DNA from: an uncultured Bacteroidales bacterium
GTDB taxonomy: Bacteria; Bacteroidota; Bacteroidia; Bacteroidales; P3
Assembly (NCBI GenBank): GCA_937906975.1
Contig: CALCUN010000163.1
Location: 1 to 8,812 of the forward strand
DNA: 8,812 nucleotides
Direction: 5' to 3'
This document shows, in pieces, positions 1 to 7,002 of the stretch. The stretch's first letter is position 1. Each line of letters opens with the position of its first letter. A program made the position numbers and the translations under genes. The notes beneath the pieces were generated by a model, which was not told where the DNA came from, ran no database searches, and saw only the letters and a program-made list of their open reading frames with translations.

Positions 1-68
1 TAACTTTTTTTTCGATTAGTTCCGCTAACTCCCTGATTTTACGTGAGATTATTTTCCTACTTTTTTTA

Positions 69-1886
69 CTAGTTTTTTATCACTTTTCGTAAAATAGCCT
101 TTCCTTTATTTATCATTCTTACATAATAAACTCCCGCTGGAAGGGTTTCAAGATTGACCGAAGAGGTATTTTGGGAGCAAAGAACTATTATTCCTTGTTG
201 ATTAACCGCCTCTATTTCTTCTATTATTTGATTAAAAAAGAGTTTGTCTGTGGTAGGGTTTGGATAGAAAGTTAATTCTTCTGTATTTTGTAAATCCTCG
301 CAAGAAACATTAACGTATAAATGCAAAGTAACTATACTATCGCAACCATTTTCTGCTGTAAATGTTTGAGTATATGTTCCTGCTTCGTTTACATTAAAAC
401 CATTATCCGTATAATACTCTCCATCATTGATAGTTGCTGTAATGGTTTCATTGATTGCTGTTTCTTCGATTATTACACTATTAAAAACAGGGTCCCAATA
501 GTAATTCCAATTTGTAGCCATATAACTATCCATTGTACCGCAAGGCACAATCAAAGTATTCACAGCAAATGGAAAGACATTTTGTCCTAAGGTTGGAGGT
601 GTAGTTGCTAAGGTTTTTACTGAGATAAGATTTTCGCAAAAATAAAAAGCTTCAGTATTGATAGCAGTAACATTTTTACCTATAACAAGGCTTCTCAATA
701 CAGAGCAATCATTAAACATTCCTTCTTTTATGTAAATTATGTTATCCCCTATTACAAGAGAAGATATACTACCACAATTAGCAAAAGGAGAATTAAATTC
801 TGTTGTTCCAATCGCAGTAACAGGATAACGAACCCCCTCATGTTCAATATCATCAAGAATAACCACCTCTCCACTTTTATTATCAATGCAATCAACAACA
901 GCGATTTCTTCTGGTATTTCCATATAAGGTTCTCCTTGTAGATAAAATGTTGCAAATCCTCCTAAATGCTCTAAACAATTCCCTCCTACATTCAATTGTA
1001 AATCTGCCGAATAGGTTAATCCATCAATAACTTTTGCTCCTACATTATAAAAAGCAGTTGAATCAATAGTTGCACTATCAGGAAGATAAACCCTTAAAAG
1101 TTTATCACAATTATAAAAGGCATATTTTCCTATGTAGGAAACATTTTGAGGAATATCAATAGTAGTTAAACTTTTACAACCAAAGAAAGTATAATCTCCC
1201 AAATTGAGTAGATTTTGAGGAAGGTTTATAGATATCAATCCAACACAACCAGCAAACACTCCACTTTGCTCCGACACGTTATCAAACGCAAATGAAGTTA
1301 TTAGAGAATTTTCTTCAAATACTACTTGTTCTAAATTAGTACAATAAGAAAATGCTCCTTTTCCAAGATAGCTTACTGTATTTGGAATTACAATAGAGGT
1401 AAAACGAGGATTAGCATTAAGAAAACTGTATGACGTTCCAGCAAAAGCATAATCTCCTATATACGCTACTCCGTGTGGAATTGAGATAGAATCCAAAGAA
1501 CCACAACGATAAAAAGCTCTATCGCCAATTCGCAAAAGTCCATCAGGAAAACTTACAGAGCTCAAATTTATACAACAATAAAAAGCATCGCTTCCAACAT
1601 GTACGACTCCATTAGGGATGGTAATAGATGTAAGATTTACCCTATATTGGAATGCCTCATTTCCAATAAGTACAACATTATAAGTTACGTCTTCATAACT
1701 CACACTCTCAGGAATATTAACCACTACCGCAGATGTATCACATGCTATTACCCCTACACTATTATTTGCTGTTATTTGATAAGTCAAATCTTCTATCACA
1801 AACTGATCTCCTATCGCAAGCTGATTTTGTGCTGACATTATACTTCCAAAAAGAATTGCACAAAGGAATAATAATATTTTTTTCAT
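69..1886 (-). CDS. Secreted BspA/TpLRR-type leucine-rich-repeat protein with T9SS C-terminal sorting domain
   Basis: The 605-aa product begins with a signal peptide (basic MKK, hydrophobic residues 4-17, likely cleavage after Ala19 in MSA-QN). Residues about 74-280 are LRR_5/TpLRR repeats with the recurring pattern IGxxAFxxCxxLxxIxIPxxV. IG/VG-x-x-AF occurs at 74, 97, 120 and 143, exactly 23 residues apart, then near 174, 229, 252 and 274. A second shorter block (about 358-425) contains IGTTEF, IKEGMF and INTEAF. Residues about 478-530 form a linker with CDSIVTLHLYV, common in Bacteroidota surface proteins. Residues 538-605 (LTFYPNPTTDKLFF, then PAGVYYVRM, ending RKVIKN) match type A T9SS sorting domains. 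Known for the family: export by Sec, then T9SS across the outer membrane, with surface attachment or release. Inferred role: adhesion or host/particle binding; the ligand is unknown. The gene is monocistronic as far as seen, with its own promoter upstream and divergent from the gldF-like gene. The start is ATG with no Shine-Dalgarno motif. The class is secure; the function is not. Confidence 0.93.
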   Translation of the reverse strand: MKKILLFLCAILFGSIMSAQNQLAIGDQFVIEDLTYQITANNSVGVIACDTSAVVVNIPESVSYEDVTYNVVLIGNEAFQYRVNLTSITIPNGVVHVGSDAFYCCINLSSVSFPDGLLRIGDRAFYRCGSLDSISIPHGVAYIGDYAFAGTSYSFLNANPRFTSIVIPNTVSYLGKGAFSYCTNLEQVVFEENSLITSFAFDNVSEQSGVFAGCVGLISINLPQNLLNLGDYTFFGCKSLTTIDIPQNVSYIGKYAFYNCDKLLRVYLPDSATIDSTAFYNVGAKVIDGLTYSADLQLNVGGNCLEHLGGFATFYLQGEPYMEIPEEIAVVDCIDNKSGEVVILDDIEHEGVRYPVTAIGTTEFNSPFANCGSISSLVIGDNIIYIKEGMFNDCSVLRSLVIGKNVTAINTEAFYFCENLISVKTLATTPPTLGQNVFPFAVNTLIVPCGTMDSYMATNWNYYWDPVFNSVIIEETAINETITATINDGEYYTDNGFNVNEAGTYTQTFTAENGCDSIVTLHLYVNVSCEDLQNTEELTFYPNPTTDKLFFNQIIEEIEAVNQQGIIVLCSQNTSSVNLETLPAGVYYVRMINKGKAILRKVIKN

Positions 1887-1913
1887 TTTATTAAATTATT
1901 AAATTTAAAAACG

Positions 1914-1944
1914 CAAATATATAAACATTTTTTGCGATTTCAAA
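1914..1944 (-). promoter_or_regulatory. Bacteroidota-type promoter of the LRR surface protein
   Basis: On the minus strand TTTG (1941-1944) is followed after 19 nt by TATATTTG (1914-1921). This matches the known Bacteroidota sigma-factor consensus (TTTG, 19-21 nt, TAnnTTTG) without a mismatch. Transcription would start near 1906-1910, leaving a leader of roughly 20-25 nt before the ATG at 1886. AT-rich DNA gives chance matches, but position, spacing and orientation all fit. Confidence 0.7.
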
Positions 1945-2032
1945 ATATTTATATATTTTTCGTGGACAAAATGCCTATATTCCTCTTATTATTTTATTTT
2001 ATATTTTATATTTATTTTTACATTATTTATCA

Positions 2033-2072
2033 TATACCAAAATGGTAAGGTTATTATACCAAAATGATAAGT
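2033..2072. repeat. Tandem pair of 18-bp boxes with 22-bp period, candidate operator
   Basis: Box 1 (2033-2050) is TATACCAAAATGGTAAGG and box 2 (2055-2072) is TATACCAAAATGATAAGT, identical at 16 of 18 positions. Their start-to-start distance is 22 bp, about two helical turns, so both would face the same side of the DNA. The core of box 1, TACCA-AAA-TGGTA, is an inverted repeat with 5-bp arms; box 2 keeps four of five pairs. This geometry resembles cooperative binding sites of a dimeric helix-turn-helix regulator. The pair lies more than 100 bp upstream of both predicted transcription starts, so activation or DNA-bending control is more natural than simple promoter blocking. The regulator is unknown, and an operator role is inference from symmetry and spacing. 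Confidence 0.5.
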
Positions 2073-2167
2073 CTTTGAATCGGTATTTTTATTCACTGTT
2101 TTAAGAGATTATTTCTTTGTATCGTTTTGCTAAAACAATATGTTGAAAACTATCTTATTTCCTATTA

Positions 2168-2197
2168 TTTGTGATTTATATTTTTTTTGTATTTTTG
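2168..2197 (+). promoter_or_regulatory. Bacteroidota-type promoter of the gldF-like operon
   Basis: TTTG (2168-2171) is followed after 18 nt by TATTTTTG (2190-2197), a full match to TAnnTTTG with a spacer one base short of the usual 19-21. The expected transcription start is near 2201-2205. That leaves a leader of about 20 nt before the ATG at 2223. It also argues against the upstream in-frame TTG at 2187, which would lie inside the promoter. Confidence 0.55.
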
Positions 2198-2222
2198 TAA
2201 ACTATTTTTAAACTTAAATGCA

Positions 2223-2960
2223 ATGTTTACTTTATTAAAAAAAGAATTAAATTCATTCCTTTCTTCGTTGATAGGCTATTTGGCTATTATTGTCTTTTTA
2301 GTGTTCAACGGTTTATTTTTGTGGGTAATAGAGGGTGATTTTAATGTTTTGAGCTATGGGTTGGCAAGCATGGACGGTCTGTTTCTTTTAGCTCCTTGGA
2401 TTTTCTTGTTTTTGATTCCTGCAATCACAATGAAGATGTTTGCTGAGGAGAAAAAGAATGGAACTATCGAGCTTTTACTCACAAAGCCTTTAACTGATAT
2501 TTCTATTATTTTTTCAAAGTTTTTGGCTGGTGTGATTTTAGTGGTTGTTTCTATTTTGCCAACTTTGATTTATGTGATTGCGGTTTATCAGTTGGGGGTA
2601 CCTAAGGGTAATTTGGATTTGGGAGGCATTATGGGTTCTTATTTGGGATTGGTATTTTTGGGAGCTGTTTTTGTATCTATTGGCATATTTTGTTCTTCTC
2701 TAACTGACAATCAAATTATTGCATTCATCATTTCGGTAGTTTTATCAGGGTTTATGTATATTGGTTTCGAGTATTTGGCTCGCATTCCTTTTCTTTCTGA
2801 TGTGGATTTATTAATTAGATCTTTGGGAATAAATCATCATTATAGTTCTATCAGTAGAGGTGTGGTTGATACTCGTGATGTGATTTATTATTTGAGTGCT
2901 ATCGGATTATTTTTGTTACTAACAAAGTTGTGTTTAGAAAGTAGAAATTGGAAAAAGTAG
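2223..2960 (+). CDS. gldF: GldF-like ABC-2 transporter permease
   Basis: The 245-aa integral membrane protein has about six hydrophobic segments (roughly residues 17-36, 52-72, 100-122, 138-160, 164-186 and 219-236). The N-terminal MFTLLKKELNSFLSSLIGYL and the cytoplasmic stretch around 75-92 (EEKKNGTIELLLTKPLTD) are typical of GldF and related ABC-2 permeases. The second segment is the region that contacts the ATPase. In gliding Flavobacteria GldF acts with GldA (ATPase) and GldG; many non-gliding Bacteroidota carry the same genes with an unproven role. I start at ATG 2223 because the protein then begins like its family and the reading frame's earlier TTG (2187) overlaps the -7 element. The stop is 10 nt before the gldG-like ATG, so co-transcription is expected. 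Codon use is T/G-rich (15 of 20 Phe codons are TTT). No ATPase gene is adjacent in the window. The permease call is firm; the gliding name reflects homology only. Confidence 0.9.
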   Translation: MFTLLKKELNSFLSSLIGYLAIIVFLVFNGLFLWVIEGDFNVLSYGLASMDGLFLLAPWIFLFLIPAITMKMFAEEKKNGTIELLLTKPLTDISIIFSKFLAGVILVVVSILPTLIYVIAVYQLGVPKGNLDLGGIMGSYLGLVFLGAVFVSIGIFCSSLTDNQIIAFIISVVLSGFMYIGFEYLARIPFLSDVDLLIRSLGINHHYSSISRGVVDTRDVIYYLSAIGLFLLLTKLCLESRNWKK

Positions 2961-2970
2961 ATTGTTTTAT

Positions 2971-4746
2971 ATGAAAAAGATAAATTTGAAATCGATTTTT
3001 AAGCCAAGTAGTGCTAAAACAGATGTAAAGAAATCTCACATTTTACAACTTGTTTTGGGACTTGTACTTATTGTATTCTTGAATGTAGTTGGTTATTACT
3101 TTTTTGCAAGAATAGATTTAACACAAGAGAAACGTTATACTCTTTCTGAGTCTTCAAAGAATTTGATTTCTAATTTGGAGGATATTGTCTTTATCAGATG
3201 TTATCTTGAAGGGGATATTCCATCGGAGTATAAGAAATTGAGAAACGAAGCAAGAGAAATGCTTGATCAATTCCGTGCTTATAATGATGATATAGAATAT
3301 GAGTTTATTGATCCTAATGGTTTTGAAAATGCAAAAGATAAAAATGAGTTTTATCAACGTCTTTTTGAAAAAGGATTCAATCCTATTTTAACTACTTCTA
3401 CTAATTCAAATTCTCAAATTCAACAATATATTTTCCCTTATTTAGAAATCACTTACAAGGGTCGTACTACTATTGTACCTTTGATTAGTTCTAAGAATGG
3501 TTTTTCGGGAGAGAGTATAATAAATGCTTCTATTCAAAATTTGGAATATAATCTTTACACAGCTATTCGTTCGGTTGCAATTCAACAAAGAGGAAAGGTT
3601 GCTTTTCTTTATGGTCATGGAGAATGGGGAATAGAGAATGTATGGGATTTTATTTCGGCTTTGGGAGAGTATTACGATGTTGATTCTATTTCTATTAATG
3701 AAAAATTGAATGCTCTTACAGAAAGAGTTTACGATAGTGTAAATCCAAATGTGGTTAAGACAAAGAACAAGTTCGATTGTTTGGTGGTTGCAAAACCAAC
3801 TTCTATTTTCTCTTACAAGGACTTGTATTTGATTGACCAATACGTTATGCACGGTGGAAAGATTCTTTGGTTATTAGACCCGCTTAATGTATCTATGGAT
3901 AGTTTACAAACACAGGCTAACACTTTTGCTATAAGTAATTTCACAGGTGTTGATGATATTTTATTTAGATATGGAGTTAAATTGAATACTGATTTGGTTA
4001 CTGATATGCAATGTGCTAAAATTCCTATCGTAACAGGTCAATATCAAAACAACACTCCTCAAATGACTTATTATCCATGGAATTTCTTCCCTGAAATCAA
4101 TCCTAATTCTAATCATATAATATCAGATAAAATCTCTCCTATAAAAATGGAGTTTGCATCAAGTATTGACACTACAAATAGTCCTGCTAAAAAGACTGTT
4201 CTTTTGTCAAGCTCCAATAGAACAAGAGTATTAAACTCTCCTGTTAATGTTTCTTTACAAATGTTGAAACAAAAGCAAGATGCTAGTTTATTTAATTCTG
4301 GTGCAAAGAATGTTGCAATGTTGTTAGAAGGAGAATTTTCTTCTGCATTTAAGAATCGTTTAACTCCTGAAATGGAATTAAATTCTCAAATAGCATTTAA
4401 AGATTTTTCTGACACAACTGCAATGATTGTTGTTGCAGATGGAGATGTTGTAAGAAATGATTTTATGAACGGGCAATTGCTTCCTTTGGGTTATGACAAA
4501 TATACTCGTCAGATGTATGGCAACAAAGAATTTCTTATAAATTGTGTAAACTATCTTTGTGGAGATGAGGATTTAATTCCTTTGCGTTCAAGAGAGGTAA
4601 TAATGAGAAAATTGGACGTTGCAAAGATTGAAAGAGAAAAAACCGCTTGGCAAATAGTGAATGTTGTTATGCCAATTGTTGTAATTGTGTTGTTTGGAGT
4701 TGTATTGTCAATATTAAGAAAGAAGAGATTTACTAACAAAAAATAG
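2971..4746 (+). CDS. gldG: GldG-like ABC transporter auxiliary protein, membrane-anchored
   Basis: The 591-aa protein has a short cytoplasmic N-terminus, a transmembrane helix at about 24-46, a large extracytoplasmic domain, and a second helix at about 562-582 followed by a basic tail (RKKRFTNKK). Just after the first helix, LTQEKRYTLSESSKNLI (50-66) is a hallmark of the GldG/ABC_transp_aux family. LYGHGE (213-218) and the DQYVMHGGKILWLLDP segment (289-304) fit the GATase-like auxiliary domain of the same family. It is thought to be the exported-side partner of the GldF permease; its molecular activity and substrate are not established. The reading frame also has a TTG at 2962, but ATG 2971 gives a natural MKK start. 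There is no Shine-Dalgarno motif. The gene sits between the permease (10-nt gap) and the DUF4340 gene (2-nt gap), which strongly implies one mRNA and one complex. Confidence 0.9.
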   Translation: MKKINLKSIFKPSSAKTDVKKSHILQLVLGLVLIVFLNVVGYYFFARIDLTQEKRYTLSESSKNLISNLEDIVFIRCYLEGDIPSEYKKLRNEAREMLDQFRAYNDDIEYEFIDPNGFENAKDKNEFYQRLFEKGFNPILTTSTNSNSQIQQYIFPYLEITYKGRTTIVPLISSKNGFSGESIINASIQNLEYNLYTAIRSVAIQQRGKVAFLYGHGEWGIENVWDFISALGEYYDVDSISINEKLNALTERVYDSVNPNVVKTKNKFDCLVVAKPTSIFSYKDLYLIDQYVMHGGKILWLLDPLNVSMDSLQTQANTFAISNFTGVDDILFRYGVKLNTDLVTDMQCAKIPIVTGQYQNNTPQMTYYPWNFFPEINPNSNHIISDKISPIKMEFASSIDTTNSPAKKTVLLSSSNRTRVLNSPVNVSLQMLKQKQDASLFNSGAKNVAMLLEGEFSSAFKNRLTPEMELNSQIAFKDFSDTTAMIVVADGDVVRNDFMNGQLLPLGYDKYTRQMYGNKEFLINCVNYLCGDEDLIPLRSREVIMRKLDVAKIEREKTAWQIVNVVMPIVVIVLFGVVLSILRKKRFTNKK

Positions 4747-4748
4747 AA

Positions 4749-5810
4749 ATGAAGAAATTAAATAGAAAAGCAAAAAATAGAATAATTTTACTTGCAAGTC
4801 TGCTGTTGATTGCAGTTGTGGTGGTGGTTTTGTTGTTAAGGGATAATTCTACCTTAGAACAAAATTATCACATAGATGATGTTAATACTATTACAAAAGT
4901 GATAATAGATGATAAAGACGGCAATCATCTTGATTTGATAAAGGAAAGCGATAGCGTTTGGAAAGCAAACAACTCTCCTGCTAATATAAAGGTAGTGGAT
5001 ATGCTTTTAACTACCTTGAAAGATATGAGAATACGAGAACCAATAGCACAAGCAGCTCGCAATAATATTGTAAAACAGTTGGCTTCAAGCGGTAGAACAG
5101 TTAAAATCTATCAAAAACAACATTCTATCAATTTAGGATTTATCAAACTTTTTGAAAAAGAAAAATTAACTAAAACCATATACGTAGGTTCTGAAACGCA
5201 AGATAATATGGGTACGTATATGATGTTAAAAGGTGAAGACAGCCCTTGCATTGTCTATATTCCAAGATTAAAAGGCTATCTTTCAACAAGATTTTCTGCT
5301 TTAGATGATTTTTGGAAATCACACGCTGTATTCAAATACAAAAGAGATGAAATTGCTTCTTTAAAGGTGGAGATTCCAAATCAACAATCTGAAAGTTTTC
5401 AACTAACAAAAAATGGAGATGGATTTGATTTCACTCTTTTAGAATCGAAAATAAAACTAACAAGTTTTGACACATTGAAGGTAAAAGCTCTTTTGTCAAG
5501 TTGTTTTGAATTGAATTACGAATCTGTTGCAAAGAATATTTCTCAATTAGAACAAGATACAATCTTTGGAAAAGCTCCTGCTTTCGTATTCACAATAAAG
5601 GATAACGAGGGTAAGGAAAATGTTTTAAAGACTTATTCAAAACTATCAGACCCAACAAGCATTGCTGAAGGAGAGGACGACTTTTATCGTATTTTTGATG
5701 TGAATCGTTGTTACGCTTTACATTCAGCAAATAAAGACACTTTGATAATGCAATTTTTTGTTTTGGATAATTTGTTAAAACCAGCAAGTTATTATTTTCA
5801 AACTAAGTAA
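4749..5810 (+). CDS. DUF4340-type membrane-anchored protein of the gldFG operon
   Basis: The 353-aa protein has a basic N-terminus (MKKLNRKAKNR), one transmembrane helix at about 11-30, and the remainder predicted outside the cytoplasm. The extracytoplasmic part has the look of DUF4340 proteins: an early segment of the type ITKVIIDDKDG, then SVWKANNSPANIKVVDMLL, then TKTIYVGSETQ and LDDFWKSHAVF. DUF4340 proteins are commonly found beside ABC permeases and GldG-type auxiliary proteins, and this ATG follows the gldG-like stop by only 2 nt. Inferred role: third envelope subunit of the same transporter. No catalytic motif is visible. A 39-nt A-rich gap precedes dnaN. The domain name is recalled from pattern rather than searched, so the family call is good but not certain. 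Confidence 0.82.
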   Translation: MKKLNRKAKNRIILLASLLLIAVVVVVLLLRDNSTLEQNYHIDDVNTITKVIIDDKDGNHLDLIKESDSVWKANNSPANIKVVDMLLTTLKDMRIREPIAQAARNNIVKQLASSGRTVKIYQKQHSINLGFIKLFEKEKLTKTIYVGSETQDNMGTYMMLKGEDSPCIVYIPRLKGYLSTRFSALDDFWKSHAVFKYKRDEIASLKVEIPNQQSESFQLTKNGDGFDFTLLESKIKLTSFDTLKVKALLSSCFELNYESVAKNISQLEQDTIFGKAPAFVFTIKDNEGKENVLKTYSKLSDPTSIAEGEDDFYRIFDVNRCYALHSANKDTLIMQFFVLDNLLKPASYYFQTK

Positions 5811-5849
5811 AAAATCAATTAAGTATAAACATAAAAAAAATATAACGAT

Positions 5850-6989
5850 ATGAAATTTATGATTCACGGCGGTATTCTATCGCGTACATTACAATCAATC
5901 TCTGGCGTTGTACCTTCTGGAAAAGCATTGCCCATACTATTGAATTATTGTTGCAAACTAAATGGCAACGACCTTGTAATTACTGTATCGGATTTAGAAA
6001 CTACTATATCTGTTAAGCTAACCTTAGAAACAGTTGATGCAAATGGCATTAAAGAAGTGGCAATTCCTGCTAAAATCTTTTCAGAAATCGTAAGCAGTCT
6101 TTCTAATCAACAATTAATTATAGACATAAAAGAAGACTATTCAATAGAAATAAAAGCCGAATCAGGAGTATATAATTTAGTTGGTGAGTCTGCAGAGGCT
6201 TATCCATCTGAAATCACTCTTGAAAATGCAGAAAAAAGCGTATTCCCTTCAAGCGTGATGTCAAAAGCTATAAGCAAAACTATATTTGCAACAGATGCAA
6301 CAGGAATACGTCCTCAAATGTCTGGAGTTCTATGTGAACAATCAACAGAAGGCACAGTTTTTGTTGCAACAGACGCACATAAATTAGTAAAATACACAAG
6401 AACAGATTGCAAACACGAAGAAGCAAAAAGCTTTATCTTACCAAGAAAAACCCTCAGCTTCCTTAACAAACTTCTTGCTTCAAAAGCAGAGGATATAGAC
6501 GTGGTATGGCACAACAATGTAAATAACATAAAATTTGAATTTGATAATTATTGTGTTGTAAGCCGATTGATAGACGGTAAATACCCTAACTACAATATGG
6601 CAATACCAAAAAACAATCCTAACAAATTGATTATAGACAGAAATATGTTGTATGATTCAGTAAAGAGAGTATCTTTCTTTGCCAATCCTGCAACTAACCA
6701 AGAAGTATTTAAGTTAGAAGAAAACACCTTAATACTTTCTGCACAAGATTCTGACCTTTCAACACAAGCAACAGAAAAATTATCATGCAACTATCAAGGA
6801 GATGAAATGGAAATAGGCTTTAACGCAAACTTCCTTCTTGAAATGTTGAACAATATCGACACAGAATTAGTAATCATCGAACTTTCCTCACCAGATAGAG
6901 CAGGAATAATCCTACCATACGAAGAAGAAACAAAAGAAAGCGATGAAAACATATTGATGTTAGTAATGCCAGTAATGTTAATTAACTAA
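5850..6989 (+). CDS. dnaN: DNA polymerase III subunit beta (sliding clamp)
   Basis: The 379-aa product is close to the usual clamp length of about 370. The beta clamp is a ring-shaped homodimer that encircles DNA and tethers polymerase III and other partners. Three clamp domains fit residues about 1-120, 125-250 and 255-379. Family landmarks are VPSGKALPIL (21-30), RPQMSGVL (154-161), FVATDAHKLV (171-180), SRLIDGKYPNY (238-248), FNANFLLEML (324-333) and the C-terminal MPVMLIN, which aligns with the MPMRL terminus of the E. coli protein plus two residues. These segments surround the partner-binding cleft in known clamps. It lies 39 nt after the DUF4340 gene and 13 nt before the peptidase gene, all on the same strand. 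No clear promoter is visible in the 39-nt gap, so it may depend partly on transcription from the gldF promoter or on a promoter inside the upstream gene. There is no dnaA or recF beside it. Confidence 0.97.
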   Translation: MKFMIHGGILSRTLQSISGVVPSGKALPILLNYCCKLNGNDLVITVSDLETTISVKLTLETVDANGIKEVAIPAKIFSEIVSSLSNQQLIIDIKEDYSIEIKAESGVYNLVGESAEAYPSEITLENAEKSVFPSSVMSKAISKTIFATDATGIRPQMSGVLCEQSTEGTVFVATDAHKLVKYTRTDCKHEEAKSFILPRKTLSFLNKLLASKAEDIDVVWHNNVNNIKFEFDNYCVVSRLIDGKYPNYNMAIPKNNPNKLIIDRNMLYDSVKRVSFFANPATNQEVFKLEENTLILSAQDSDLSTQATEKLSCNYQGDEMEIGFNANFLLEMLNNIDTELVIIELSSPDRAGIILPYEEETKESDENILMLVMPVMLIN

Positions 6990-7002
6990 ATAAAAAAAGA
7001 AA

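Larger units (their letters stand above)
1887..2222. other. Divergent intergenic control region (336 bp)
   Basis: This very AT-rich stretch separates the minus-strand LRR gene from the plus-strand gldF-like gene. It contains a promoter facing each way (1914-1944 minus, 2168-2197 plus) and the paired boxes at 2033-2072, roughly midway between them. A weaker plus-strand promoter-like pair, TTTG at 2116-2119 and TATGTTG at 2139-2145 with a 19-nt spacer, lacks one base of the -7 consensus. I see no terminator hairpin, riboswitch-like fold, tRNA or small ORF with coding character. Confidence 0.75.

Noticed and set aside
1..68. An open minus-strand reading beside the left edge that translates to a helix-like segment (KIISRKIRELAELIEKK).
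   Set aside because: A stop lies just upstream in the same frame (77-79) and no ATG, GTG or TTG follows it, so no gene start can be placed. The stretch is short, and a plus-strand frame is also open there by chance.
1200..1670. Repeated DNA motifs within the LRR gene that could suggest a repeat array.
   Set aside because: They follow the 69-bp (23-codon) protein repeat and are too diverged at the DNA level to be a CRISPR or satellite array.
2187..2222. Longer gldF start at TTG 2187, adding 12 residues.
   Set aside because: The TTG overlaps the predicted -7 element, and the extra residues do not resemble GldF N-termini; ATG 2223 gives the family-typical start.
3442..3852. A 136-codon minus-strand open frame inside the gldG-like gene.
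   Set aside because: It lies wholly within a well-supported gene, has biased residue composition and no promoter or domain; it is a shadow frame.
5690..5697. TATTTTTG inside the DUF4340 gene as an internal promoter for dnaN.
   Set aside because: No TTTG sits at the right distance upstream, and such 8-mers are expected by chance in this AT-rich sequence.
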